A DNA stretch of 64,000 nt, taken from NCBI RefSeq assembly GCF_001753165.1, contig NZ_CP017448.1, forward strand, positions 186,001-250,000. Reading direction: 5' to 3'. A model generated the notes under the pieces. The model saw only the letters and a program-made list of their open reading frames with translations, ran no database searches and had not been told where the DNA came from. A program made the translations under genes and the position numbers. Origin of the DNA: Acidihalobacter aeolianus (GTDB lineage: Bacteria; Pseudomonadota; Gammaproteobacteria; DSM-5130; Acidihalobacteraceae). Shown here piece by piece: positions 9,670 through 17,751 of the stretch. Numbering within the stretch: the stretch's first letter is position 1; each line of letters starts with the position of its first letter.

Positions 9670-9876
9670 GTGGCTAAAAAATTCCCAATGCACCCCAAAT
9701 ATCCCGAGCGCATCTGTTGGGGGTGCGACAAATACTGCCCCGCCGATTCCTTGTGCTGCGGCAACGGCACGGAGCGTACCCCGCATCCGGCAGAACTATT
9801 CGGCGACGACTGGTACGAGTGGGGACTTGCGGCGTGGGAGCCGGCATCCGCCGGCCAGACGCCAACGCCAGAATAG
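9670..9876 (+). CDS. DUF3079 cysteine-rich small protein
   Basis: The product is 68 aa from a GTG start. The core reads FPMHPKYPERICWGCDKYCPADSLCCGNG followed by RTPHPAELFGDDW, which matches the DUF3079 family closely. Four or five conserved cysteines (CWGC, YCP, CC) suggest a small zinc- or metal-binding fold. No function is known. The gene stands alone and is followed by a GC-rich hairpin. Confidence 0.85.
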   Translation: MAKKFPMHPKYPERICWGCDKYCPADSLCCGNGTERTPHPAELFGDDWYEWGLAAWEPASAGQTPTPE

Positions 9877-9916
9877 CCGACCGGTACCATCCACCAGCAG
9901 TCTGGATGGCGGCTTG

Positions 9917-9945
9917 CGCGCGCCGTTCCACAGGAGCGGCGCGCG
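9917..9945 (+). terminator. Candidate terminator after the DUF3079 gene
   Basis: A 9-bp perfect stem CGCGCGCCG/CGGCGCGCG with an 11-nt loop lies about 40 bp after the stop codon. The following TGTCTT is only weakly U-rich, so intrinsic termination is plausible but not certain. Confidence 0.45.
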
Positions 9946-10082
9946 TGTCTTGATGACGCCGGGACCCGGTTTTCGTGAGGCGGGCGAAGTCTGCCGCGCC
10001 CGCGCCTATCGTGTAGAATCCGCGGCTTCGTCGGCACCGGCATTCCCCTCATCCCCGCACGTCAAGGCCGAAGGAGTCGCGC

Positions 10083-10859
10083 TTGACCCTGATGCATTCC
10101 CATCTCGATGCGGCCGTGCTCACCGGTCATCCCGTCGTCTGGCTGTTCGCCGGCGCCATCGTGTTCGTTTCGGCCTACGTGCGCGCGACCATCGGCTTCG
10201 GTTCCGGCCTGATCATGGTCGGCCTGCTGACCTTCCTGTTCCCGATCAAGCTGGTGGTGCCTGTGGTCCTCCTGCTCGACATCCTGGGATCTGTGCTGCT
10301 CAGCGGCTACGACTTCAAGCAGGTGCGCTGGCGCGAACTGAGCTGGCTGTTTCCGGGTAGCGTGCTCGGGCTCACCATCGGCGCCTGGGTGCTGCGCAGC
10401 ACGCCAGCGCAGCATCTGACCCTGTTTCTCGGCGTGTTCCTGCTCGCCTACGTCCTCTATGCGGTGTGGGTCAAGCCTGAGCGCCTGCCGCGCGTCGGCC
10501 GTGGCTGGGGGCTTCCGCTCGGCACCTTCGGCGGCGTCATTGGCAGCCTGTACGGCGGCGGCGGGCCGCCGTTGGTGGCGTACTTCCAGATGCGCAAGCT
10601 GGACAAACGGGCCTTTCGCGCCAGCTTTCAGGCCATCGCGCTGTTCGACAATGCGGTGCGCATGGGGCTGTACATCTATCTTGGTCTGCTGACGCTGCAG
10701 CTCGGTGCCGCCTTCGCGCTGCTGGCCCCGGCGATGGCACTGGGGCTGTGGTTCGGCAACCGCCTGCATCTACGCATCAGCGAACAGGCCTTTCTGCGCG
10801 GCACGTTGATCCTGTTGGCTGTCATTTCGGCGAAATACCTGCTGTCCGCCGCTGTCTAG
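10083..10859 (+). CDS. TauE/SafE-family sulfite/anion exporter-like permease
   Basis: The product is 258 aa if translation starts at the TTG at 10083, which follows AAGGAG with good spacing; an ATG at 10092 is the alternative. About eight hydrophobic segments are present in two related halves. The first half carries VRATIGFGSGLIMVGLLTFLFP and the second GGVIGSLYGGGGPPLVAYFQ, the paired glycine-rich motifs of the TauE/SafE (DUF81) family. Members export sulfite, sulfoacetate or related organic anions. The substrate here is unknown. Confidence 0.85.
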   Translation: MTLMHSHLDAAVLTGHPVVWLFAGAIVFVSAYVRATIGFGSGLIMVGLLTFLFPIKLVVPVVLLLDILGSVLLSGYDFKQVRWRELSWLFPGSVLGLTIGAWVLRSTPAQHLTLFLGVFLLAYVLYAVWVKPERLPRVGRGWGLPLGTFGGVIGSLYGGGGPPLVAYFQMRKLDKRAFRASFQAIALFDNAVRMGLYIYLGLLTLQLGAAFALLAPAMALGLWFGNRLHLRISEQAFLRGTLILLAVISAKYLLSAAV

Positions 10860-10939
10860 AAGCTATCACCCCTGGATTGCCGGCAAATACACGCCGTGCG
10901 TCTCGCGGCTAACTAATCCATCCCAGAGGACGGATACCC

Positions 10940-11305
10940 ATGGATATGACGCTGGAGCTGCTCAGCCCGATACAGTTTTTTTTGCGCCTGTTGCGACACC
11001 TCGGGCTGTCAATCATCTTGACGGTCTTTGCGCTTTCCGTGGGAGCGGTGGGCTATCATTTCACGGATTCGCTGAATTGGCTGGACAGTTTCTTCAACGC
11101 CAGCATGATCCTCACCGGGATGGGGCCCGTCGCCGAGATGCACACGGCGTCGGCGAAGATTTTCGCCATGTGTTATGCCCTGTTCAGCGGCATCTATTTC
11201 GTCTCGGTGTCGGCGATTCTCGTTTTTCCGGTGGCGCACCGGTTGCTCAAGCACGTCACCCTGCAGGCCATGCACCGGCAGAAAACGCCGCAGAACCCGG
11301 ACTGA
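10940..11305 (+). CDS. Small membrane protein with two helices flanking a pore-loop-like segment
   Basis: The product is 121 aa. Two hydrophobic helices (about 22-44 and 80-103) flank a re-entrant-like segment LDSFFNASMILTGMGPVAE, where TGMGP sits at the place of a K+-channel selectivity filter. The topology resembles a minimal two-helix channel subunit, but the canonical filter TVGYG is absent. This is a widespread small family with no established role; a channel function is inferred only from topology. Confidence 0.75.
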   Translation: MDMTLELLSPIQFFLRLLRHLGLSIILTVFALSVGAVGYHFTDSLNWLDSFFNASMILTGMGPVAEMHTASAKIFAMCYALFSGIYFVSVSAILVFPVAHRLLKHVTLQAMHRQKTPQNPD

Positions 11306-11371
11306 GGACATGCCGTACGCGGCCGTCGGGGTTTCACGAGAACTTCATCGTCGCGCGCTTAAGCTTGCCGC

Positions 11372-13267
11372 ATGAGGGACATCAAGGATACCGGCACCAC
11401 GGCGCTGACGCTGATTCTCGTTGCGGTCAGACGGCTGCGCGACGAGGTGCTCAAGGACGGCGAGCGTTATCTGCAGGGCCGCACGCATCCCACGCGGGAC
11501 AAGGCGCGACGCAGTGCCGCCAATCTGGCGCACTATCTCGCCCTGCGTCGCCACGATCTGCGCGACCTGCAGGATCAGCTCGCCCTGCACGGTCTGTCCT
11601 CGCTCGGACGCAGCGAGGGGCACGTCCTGCATACGCTCAACGCCGTGTACGACGCGCTCACGCGGATGGCCGGCATCGTCGCTACCGAACCGCCGCCGTC
11701 CGCTGCGCCGGCCATCGCCCCCGCTGAGGCGCGCGGGCTGCTCGAACAGCGCACGCGGGCCCTGTTCGGCGAACACCCGGGGCGGCGGCACACGCGCATC
11801 ATGGTGACCCTGCCCAGTGAAGCGGCGGACGATCGCGAACTGTGCGCACGCTTGATCGCCGACGGCATGGACAGTGCGCGCATCAACTGTGCGCACGATG
11901 ACGCGGAAGCCTGGCAGCGCATGATCGACAACGTGCGCGCCGCGGCCCGCGCGGCGGGTCGCCCTTGCCCGATCCTGATGGACCTGGCGGGGCGCAAGCC
12001 ACGCACGGGGCCGATCGCGCCGGCGCCGAGGGTGGCGCATCTGCGCCCGCCGCGCGATGCACTGGGGCGCCCGGTCGGTCCGCTCGAAGTCCTGTTGCTC
12101 GCCCCGGGTGCGCAACCGCCCGTTGGCACGCCGCGCGACCGCTTCAACCTGCCGGCCGAGCTGGCCGAGGCGTTGCAGATGGGCGACCGGCTCGGTTTCG
12201 ACGACACCCGCGGGCGCAGCCGCGAGCTGCTGATCATCGCGCAGCCGAGCGAGGGCGCCTGGTTGGCGCATGCCTTCCAGGCGGCCTGGCTGACTCCGGA
12301 AACGCCCGTCTATCTGCTGCGGCGGACCAACAAGGGGGCATTGCGGGCACAGCCCGGCGAATATCGCCTGGGAGGTTTCGCGGTGCGCGAGCAGCGCATC
12401 CGCGTGCAGGCGGGCGACCTGCTGCTGCTGGCCTTCGGCGAGGCGTCCGGCGAGCCGGCGCGCTACGACGCCAACGGCCGCTGCCTGCGCCCGGCGCGTT
12501 TCCGCTGCGTGGAATGCGGCGGTCTGGAAAACGTGGCCGTCGGCGATCCGATCTGGATCGACGACGGGCGCATCGGAACCGAGGTGGTCGAACGCCGCGA
12601 CGACGGCCTGCTGTTGCGCGCCACCCACGTGCGCGCCGGAGGCGTCACCTTGAAGTCGGACAAGGGACTGAATTTCCCTCTTTCGGCACTGCAACTGCCG
12701 ACCCTCACCGACAAGGATCTGGCCGACCTCGACTTCGTCGCCGGCCATGCCGACATGGTCGGCCTGTCGTTCGTCGAGCGTGCGGAGGACCTGGAACGCC
12801 TGTTCGACGAGCTGCGCGCGCGTCACGCCGAGCACCTGCCGGTGATCGCCAAGATCGAGAACGCGCAGGGCGTGCATGCCCTGCCCGAGCTGCTGCTCGC
12901 CGCGTTGGGAAGGCATCCCTTCGGGCTGATGATCGCGCGCGGGGACCTCGCGGTGGAACTCGGTGGCGAGCGGTTGTCGGAAATCCAGGAAGAGATCCTG
13001 TGGCTGGCCGAGGCGGCGCACACGCCGGTCGTCTGGGCCACCCAGGTGCTGGAAACCCTGGCCAAGCAGGGGGCGGTGTCGCGCCCGGAATTGAGCGATG
13101 CGGTGCTCGGACAGCGCGCCGACTGCGTGATGCTCAACAAGGGGCCGTACATCGCCGACGCGCTGCACACGCTCAACGAGGTGCTGCGCAGGACCGAGTT
13201 GCGCTGGTGGAAGAACTCGCCGCGGCTGCGTGCCCTGGCGATCGCCGGACGCACCGGTCCAGAATGA
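11372..13267 (+). CDS. Divergent pyruvate kinase-like protein with N-terminal extension
   Basis: The product is 631 aa. After a helical N-terminal domain of about 130 residues it carries pyruvate kinase A-domain motifs: RIMVTLPSEA, DSARINCAH, PILMDLAGRKPRTG, then LSFVERAEDL, VIAKIENAQGV, GLMIARGDLAVELG and VVWATQVLE. The catalytic Lys and Glu of AKIEN and the ARGDL loop are kept. The C-terminal allosteric domain is missing: the protein ends soon after VMLNKG, where VMLSGET is usual. The B-domain region is enlarged to roughly 250 residues and seems to contain two B-like segments, GDRLGFDD and GDPIWIDDGRIG. Activity as a pyruvate kinase is plausible but unproven. Confidence 0.82.
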   Translation: MRDIKDTGTTALTLILVAVRRLRDEVLKDGERYLQGRTHPTRDKARRSAANLAHYLALRRHDLRDLQDQLALHGLSSLGRSEGHVLHTLNAVYDALTRMAGIVATEPPPSAAPAIAPAEARGLLEQRTRALFGEHPGRRHTRIMVTLPSEAADDRELCARLIADGMDSARINCAHDDAEAWQRMIDNVRAAARAAGRPCPILMDLAGRKPRTGPIAPAPRVAHLRPPRDALGRPVGPLEVLLLAPGAQPPVGTPRDRFNLPAELAEALQMGDRLGFDDTRGRSRELLIIAQPSEGAWLAHAFQAAWLTPETPVYLLRRTNKGALRAQPGEYRLGGFAVREQRIRVQAGDLLLLAFGEASGEPARYDANGRCLRPARFRCVECGGLENVAVGDPIWIDDGRIGTEVVERRDDGLLLRATHVRAGGVTLKSDKGLNFPLSALQLPTLTDKDLADLDFVAGHADMVGLSFVERAEDLERLFDELRARHAEHLPVIAKIENAQGVHALPELLLAALGRHPFGLMIARGDLAVELGGERLSEIQEEILWLAEAAHTPVVWATQVLETLAKQGAVSRPELSDAVLGQRADCVMLNKGPYIADALHTLNEVLRRTELRWWKNSPRLRALAIAGRTGPE

Positions 13268-13316
13268 GCCTGGGTTACGTTTGGATGGCGCCTGGCATCG
13301 CTTCGATCAGCCGAGT

Positions 13317-16300
13317 CTAGTCGGACCTACTTAGCCGACGGTCGACCTGCTCCACGGTGGCATCCAGCGCGTCTACGAAATTCCGCCAAGTCTCGTCTAG
13401 TTCGAGTAAACCATCCGTGGACCGGATTGGCGCTGTCAGCAAGGTGACAGCAGTTTGGTGCAGCCGATGGTGCGCCTGATTGAGCGGAGCGGTATCGAGC
13501 GCGGCAGCATGCGGGCTTGCCAACCATTCGGTCAGAGGACAAGGCATCAACCAGGCGGCATGCAGTTCGGCACTTTCCGTGTCTGGTGGGATATCGTCGC
13601 GCAACATGGTGCGCAGTCGGTACACCAGCTGATTGTGATGCGGTAGTGCCTGCAATAGGCTGAGCGTTTCCTGTGTCGGTCGCCAACGAGGAATTGTGGG
13701 TTGGCGTACGGTTGGCTCATAGCCTTGGAGCCACGCCAACCAGTCCTGTTCGGATAACGGTTTCGCGAACAGGTAGCCTTGCACCGCATGCCCTCCCAGC
13801 CTGCGCCATAAATCTGCCGTGCGCTGGTTCTCCACACCTTCGGCGACGACCGTGGCGCCGCGGATCTCGGCCAGCGTCAGCGCAGCGTAGCCCACCGCGA
13901 ATGCCTCGGTGTCGCGTTCCAGGTTTTGCACGAACTGCAGGTCCAGCTTGATGACGTCCAGCGGTAACTCCCGCACGTACTGCAAAGAGGCGTAGCCGCT
14001 ACCGAAATCGTCAAGTGCGACGCGGATGCCGCGGTTACGAACTTCCGAGAGGATACGTGCGCTCTTGTCGAGGTCGCTCAGAGCATTGGTTTCCGTCAGT
14101 TCAAGGGTTAAGTGGGATGCCGCCTCGGGGTAGCGTTCCAACACCTCGTCCAGATCGTCGAGAAAGCAGGAGTGCTGCAGATGTCGGGCACAGATGTTGA
14201 CGCTCAAGCGGCCAAAATCGTGGCCGTCTGCATGCCAGCGCGTGATGTGGTGTGCAGTTGATTGAAGCAGGAATATGCCCAGCTGCCGGGCAAGCCCGAC
14301 GTCGGCTTCCACCGTGGGAATGAATGCCTGCGGTGACCAAAGCCCCATGGACGGGTGCTGCCATCGGACCAGCGCCTCGGCACCGATAATTGAACCGTCG
14401 GACAGGTCGATCTGTGGCTGGAAGTGAAGAAATATCTCACTCCCGGAAATCGCTGTGGGCAACTGCTGATGGATCAGGTATTCGCGCTTGGCCAGACGGG
14501 CCATTTCTCGGCCGAACAGCCGCCAATGGTGGCGCCCTGCACCCTTGGCCGCGTAAAGCGCGGCGTCGGCATGGCGCAGCAGGTCTGCCGGCGAGCCCTC
14601 GTCCAGCGGGTAGAGGGTGAAGCCCAGACTGGCGTCCGACTGTAATTCGTGATCGAGTCCGGTAAGCATGAAAGGCTTGCGGACGGCGCTCAGTAGGCGG
14701 TTGGCAATGGTTTCGAGTTCTTCCGTGCCGGCGACGTTTTCCAGCAGAATGCCGAATTCGTCGCCACCCAGCCGAGCAACGGTATCGCCCTGGCGGACGG
14801 CTCCGACGAGTGTGTCAGCAAGATGCTTGAGCATCTGATCGCCAACCAGATGACCAAGGCTGTCGTTGACCTGTTTGAAGTAATCAAGGTCGAGGATGCC
14901 GATCGCCGTTAGCCGCTCGGCACGATCTCCCCGCGCAAGCGCCTGACCCAGGGCGTGCATGAAGTAGGCGCGGTTGGGTAGCCCGGTCAACGGGTCCTGC
15001 TGACTCAGGCGTGTGACTTCAGCGACTCGATCGAACTGATTGAGCCCGAGTTCGATGTTGCTTACGAGTTCTTCCATGAGCTGAATCAGCGCCGGGGTGA
15101 AGAAGTTGCGGACGCGCGCGTAGGCGATGAGCACACCACGCACTCCGCTGTTACTGGTGAACGGGACCGCGACCAAGCTACTCAGTGCATAACGTGTTGC
15201 GCGTTCCCGCCAGTTGGCAAAGCGGGCATCGTTCTGCAGGTCTGACAGTACGACGGTGGTGCGTTCGCGTAATGCTTGTCCCACGGGGCCATGGATAGAC
15301 GGGCTGTCAGGGTGGAGATCGAGTTCCAGGTCATCAACGTAACCGCGAGCGGCACCGGATACCGCCCGCGCGCCGACTACACCGTCAAGCTCTGTTCCGA
15401 TCCAAGCCAATGGAAGATGTGCGCCGTTGACCAAGTGCGTACAAACGGTGTTATAGAGCGCTGTCGGATCGGGGGTGGACACCAGTGCCTGGTTGATGTC
15501 CTTGAGCGTGCTGTAGTAGCGGCGCAGCTGCGCTTCGGTTTGTGCCAGTGCTGAAGAGCGTCGTGCATTCACGCCCAGCGCACCGGCCAGCAACATCAGC
15601 AGCACGAAACCCTCGCCTGCGCCCCCGTGCAGCAACCACTCATGCCAAACGGCCTTCTGGGAAACGCTGGCTTCAACCACGAAGGGGAAATCAGCGATTT
15701 GGCACCAGGCCATCATGCGGCCATGGGTCAATTCACTCCCCTGTTCCAGGTGGTCGGGCATTAGCCGCATGCCAGCGGGAAGGAGGGAGCCGGTAGTGTC
15801 GGGTTTCTGCCAGAGCAGCTTGAATACTGGGGATTCTCCTGCGATCTGAGTGCTGAAATCCCTGCGCGGATGGCGCATTGGCCAGGGCAGTAGAGCGACG
15901 ATGTCGAGCATGCTGTCGCCTCCTGCGTCACGAATGCTCACGCACATGGGGAGCGCCTTGCGTTCCCCGCGGAAGACCTTGTCAGGTAACGGTCGAGGTG
16001 GCGTGATCATCAGGTTTTGACCTGCGTTGAAATGGCAGGTTTGCACAGCGAGTTTGCGGTAAACGGCTTTTCTGGCGAACAGTGCGGGCGAGGCGCCCAG
16101 CAGACGATGATCCTGTGCCTGGAAAATGAACAAGGGTAGTGGGGTGTTCGGATAGGCCGACTGGAAAAGCACGATGCGGGTGTCCAGCTGCGTCGCACGG
16201 GTGTCGTTGTCTAGCATGAGCAGATTGCCGAAGGCCTGTAGCGTAGAGGCCCAATGTTCCAATGAACGCATTTCTGCATCGGCGTACTGCTGGGCGCGGT

Positions 16301-16442
16301 TCGTGAGGTCCCGGGCTATGGTCTGCCGGGTGGCAAGCCATGAAAGCGCTCCATAGGCTACGATCACCGCCGCAAGCGCGATGATCAACGCGGTCATGCG
16401 GAGCGGGCGGGTGGAAGTTGAATTGCGGTTCGACATGGTCAC
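13317..16442 (-). CDS. GAF-GGDEF-EAL c-di-GMP protein with C-terminal CZB-like zinc-binding domain
   Basis: The product is 1041 aa from a GTG at 16442, or 1039 aa from the ATG six bases in. Domains in order: TM1 (about 17-37), extracytoplasmic sensor region, TM2 (about 285-305), GAF (about 325-480), GGDEF (about 490-650) with an intact RLGGDEFG loop and RQGD inhibitory site, and EAL (about 665-915) with EALVRWQHP, LTLELTET and DDFGSGYASLQY. Both enzyme domains look competent. Residues about 932-1005 show the spaced His/Cys pattern of a chemoreceptor zinc-binding (CZB) domain: HHNQL, CPLTEWL and AHHRLH. CZB domains control diguanylate cyclases such as DgcZ through zinc. The gene is convergent with the pyruvate kinase-like gene. 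Confidence 0.9.
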   Translation of the reverse strand: MTMSNRNSTSTRPLRMTALIIALAAVIVAYGALSWLATRQTIARDLTNRAQQYADAEMRSLEHWASTLQAFGNLLMLDNDTRATQLDTRIVLFQSAYPNTPLPLFIFQAQDHRLLGASPALFARKAVYRKLAVQTCHFNAGQNLMITPPRPLPDKVFRGERKALPMCVSIRDAGGDSMLDIVALLPWPMRHPRRDFSTQIAGESPVFKLLWQKPDTTGSLLPAGMRLMPDHLEQGSELTHGRMMAWCQIADFPFVVEASVSQKAVWHEWLLHGGAGEGFVLLMLLAGALGVNARRSSALAQTEAQLRRYYSTLKDINQALVSTPDPTALYNTVCTHLVNGAHLPLAWIGTELDGVVGARAVSGAARGYVDDLELDLHPDSPSIHGPVGQALRERTTVVLSDLQNDARFANWRERATRYALSSLVAVPFTSNSGVRGVLIAYARVRNFFTPALIQLMEELVSNIELGLNQFDRVAEVTRLSQQDPLTGLPNRAYFMHALGQALARGDRAERLTAIGILDLDYFKQVNDSLGHLVGDQMLKHLADTLVGAVRQGDTVARLGGDEFGILLENVAGTEELETIANRLLSAVRKPFMLTGLDHELQSDASLGFTLYPLDEGSPADLLRHADAALYAAKGAGRHHWRLFGREMARLAKREYLIHQQLPTAISGSEIFLHFQPQIDLSDGSIIGAEALVRWQHPSMGLWSPQAFIPTVEADVGLARQLGIFLLQSTAHHITRWHADGHDFGRLSVNICARHLQHSCFLDDLDEVLERYPEAASHLTLELTETNALSDLDKSARILSEVRNRGIRVALDDFGSGYASLQYVRELPLDVIKLDLQFVQNLERDTEAFAVGYAALTLAEIRGATVVAEGVENQRTADLWRRLGGHAVQGYLFAKPLSEQDWLAWLQGYEPTVRQPTIPRWRPTQETLSLLQALPHHNQLVYRLRTMLRDDIPPDTESAELHAAWLMPCPLTEWLASPHAAALDTAPLNQAHHRLHQTAVTLLTAPIRSTDGLLELDETWRNFVDALDATVEQVDRRLSRSD

Positions 16443-16617
16443 CCCAACTGCTGCTCGTCCTTGCCGGTCGGACTGCTCGGGTGGCGTCCTGGAGCAAGCG
16501 ATGACCGCGTCGGCTTATAGTTGCTTTATGGAAAAACCCAGATGGTGAGTGTATGAAATCGCCGCGGTTACGGGTAGCCGCTGAATGAGCCGAACTTGAT
16601 CTTGAGAGGGGTGGTGT

Positions 16618-17121
16618 CTGGAAGAACTGATCTATTTCGCCTATGGCTCCAACATGTCCAGCGCGCGTTTGCGCGCGCGGGTGCAAACAGCGAGAAGTCT
16701 CGGCATGGGATCGCTGGCGGGGCATCGGTTGGAATTCCATTTGCACAGCCGCAACGACGGCTCGGCCAAATGCGACGCCTTCCATACGGGACGGTCCGAA
16801 GACGTTCTGCATGGGGTTTTGTTCGGCCTTTCGGCAGACGAGTTGTCGGTGTTGGATCGCTATGAAGGCCGGGGTCAGGCCTATGCGCGAGTCGAGGTGG
16901 AGATCATCCGTGCCGACGGCGTCCGCGTGCTGGCGCAGACCTATCGCGCATTGCACGTCGAACCCGGCTTGCTGCCCTACGACTGGTACAAGGCGCACGT
17001 GGTGAACGGCGCGCGCGAACACGGCCTTCCGCCCGACTATGTAGCCCAACTGGAGGCCGTCCCGGAAGTGGTCGACCGGGACGTCTTGCGGCGAGCGCGG
17101 GAGCTCGCTATCTACGCCTAG
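16618..17121 (+). CDS. Gamma-glutamylcyclotransferase (AIG2/GGCT-fold) family protein, probable CTG start
   Basis: The conserved first strand LIYFAYGSNM of the GGCT fold is encoded from 16627. The first ATG, at 16654, would remove it. In the open frame an upstream TGA at 16603-16605 leaves only the CTG at 16618 as a start-like codon, and it has a GAGAGGGG site 7-8 bp upstream, so I place the start there (167 aa). The catalytic Glu region LDRYEG is present in place. Family members release 5-oxoproline from gamma-glutamyl peptides. A sequencing error creating the TGA is the other explanation for the odd start. Confidence 0.82.
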   Translation: MEELIYFAYGSNMSSARLRARVQTARSLGMGSLAGHRLEFHLHSRNDGSAKCDAFHTGRSEDVLHGVLFGLSADELSVLDRYEGRGQAYARVEVEIIRADGVRVLAQTYRALHVEPGLLPYDWYKAHVVNGAREHGLPPDYVAQLEAVPEVVDRDVLRRARELAIYA

Positions 17122-17126
17122 GGCGT

Positions 17127-17300
17127 TTAGCCCATCAGTTTCGATTTGTTGGTGTCGAGAAATTCGGCGGTCACCTTGACCTCACCCGCCTCCTTGGCGG
17201 CACGCTCGATCTTGGCCTTGGCCATGTTGCGTACGAACGAGGGGATTTTTTCCAGGCGTTGCAGCGCGTCCTCATCCCAGGGCAGCGTCTGTTCGCTCAT
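17127..17300 (-). CDS. PCP_red-type small protein
   Basis: The product is 57 aa, missed by length-limited gene finding; AAGGAG lies 7 bp before the ATG. The sequence begins MSEQTLPWDEDALQRLEKIP and contains RNMAKAKIERAAKEAGEVKVTAEFL, matching the PCP_red domain found at the C-terminus of the light-independent protochlorophyllide reductase B subunit. Free-standing copies occur in non-phototrophs and have no known role. Being convergent with the GGCT gene, it is likely transcribed alone. Confidence 0.8.
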   Translation of the reverse strand: MSEQTLPWDEDALQRLEKIPSFVRNMAKAKIERAAKEAGEVKVTAEFLDTNKSKLMG

Positions 17301-17466
17301 CTGTCGGCTCCTTCAGCAGTAGAATCGATTGCGCCGTAGCGCGTCGGGTCAGACGCAATATTCGAGCCAACGGCCGGGCCGCATTGCGCCACGTCAGGCG
17401 AGGGCGCAGGCTGTCAGGAATGCGACGCTCGAGGGCTTTTGTGAGCTTGACGACAGTGTCGCGGGG

Positions 17467-17492
17467 AAAAAAAGAGCCCCCGTGCGGGGGCT
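17467..17492 (-). terminator. Strong intrinsic terminator with no obvious minus-strand gene before it
   Basis: On the minus strand an AGCCCCC/GGGGGCT stem with a 4-nt GCAC loop is followed by CTTTTTTT. There is no convincing protein gene between it and the divergent cpxR start, so it likely ends a noncoding transcript. Confidence 0.8.
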
Positions 17493-17612
17493 GAAACAGG
17501 AGGAGAGCTAGGGGTCTCGCCTTGAGGTGTTCGCTTGAGCTGGCGCATGGCTGGCTGCTGGCCGGGCTTGCGTTCCCGGGAGAGCCGCTGCGGGATGTCG
17601 TCCCGCGATGGA
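17467..17612 (-). ncRNA. Candidate Cpx-linked small RNA of about 145 nt
   Basis: The minus strand from about 17612 to the terminator at 17467 has the layout of a small RNA. A GATACT -10-like element is at 17618-17623, with an exact CpxR box centred about 50 bp upstream of the implied start. The 5' part can fold into a perfect GCGGGA-TGTCG-TCCCGC hairpin (17591-17607). The transcript then carries the anti-Shine-Dalgarno run CTCTCCTCCTG (17497-17507) just before the terminator. No conserved reading frame is seen. The -35 element is poor, as expected only if an activator is used. The 5' end is an estimate. Confidence 0.4.
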
Positions 17613-17654
17613 TGCAGTATCCGCGCGTGCCATGCAAAGGTGGTCGGCGAATGG

Positions 17655-17669
17655 GTAAAGCTATGTAAA
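17655..17669. promoter_or_regulatory. CpxR box upstream of cpxRA
   Basis: The sequence GTAAA-GCTAT-GTAAA is an exact match to the CpxR consensus GTAAA-N5-GTAAA. It lies about 85 bp upstream of the cpxR start and could also serve the divergent small-RNA candidate. It implies autoregulation. Confidence 0.8.
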
Positions 17670-17751
17670 GCGACCGTTTCCTTTGCTGCCGCAGGCCGCG
17701 CGCTGTGGCAGCATGCGGGCGAATTCATGGTACGGGTGGGCTACAACGACG

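Noticed and set aside
11345-13168. 607 aa reading frame on the minus strand
   Set aside because: It is fully antisense to the pyruvate kinase-like gene, has no recognisable domain, and is explained by high GC content.
17272-17637. 121 aa minus-strand frame across the small-RNA terminator
   Set aside because: It crosses the strong terminator and overlaps the PCP_red gene in another frame; no family match or ribosome-binding site.
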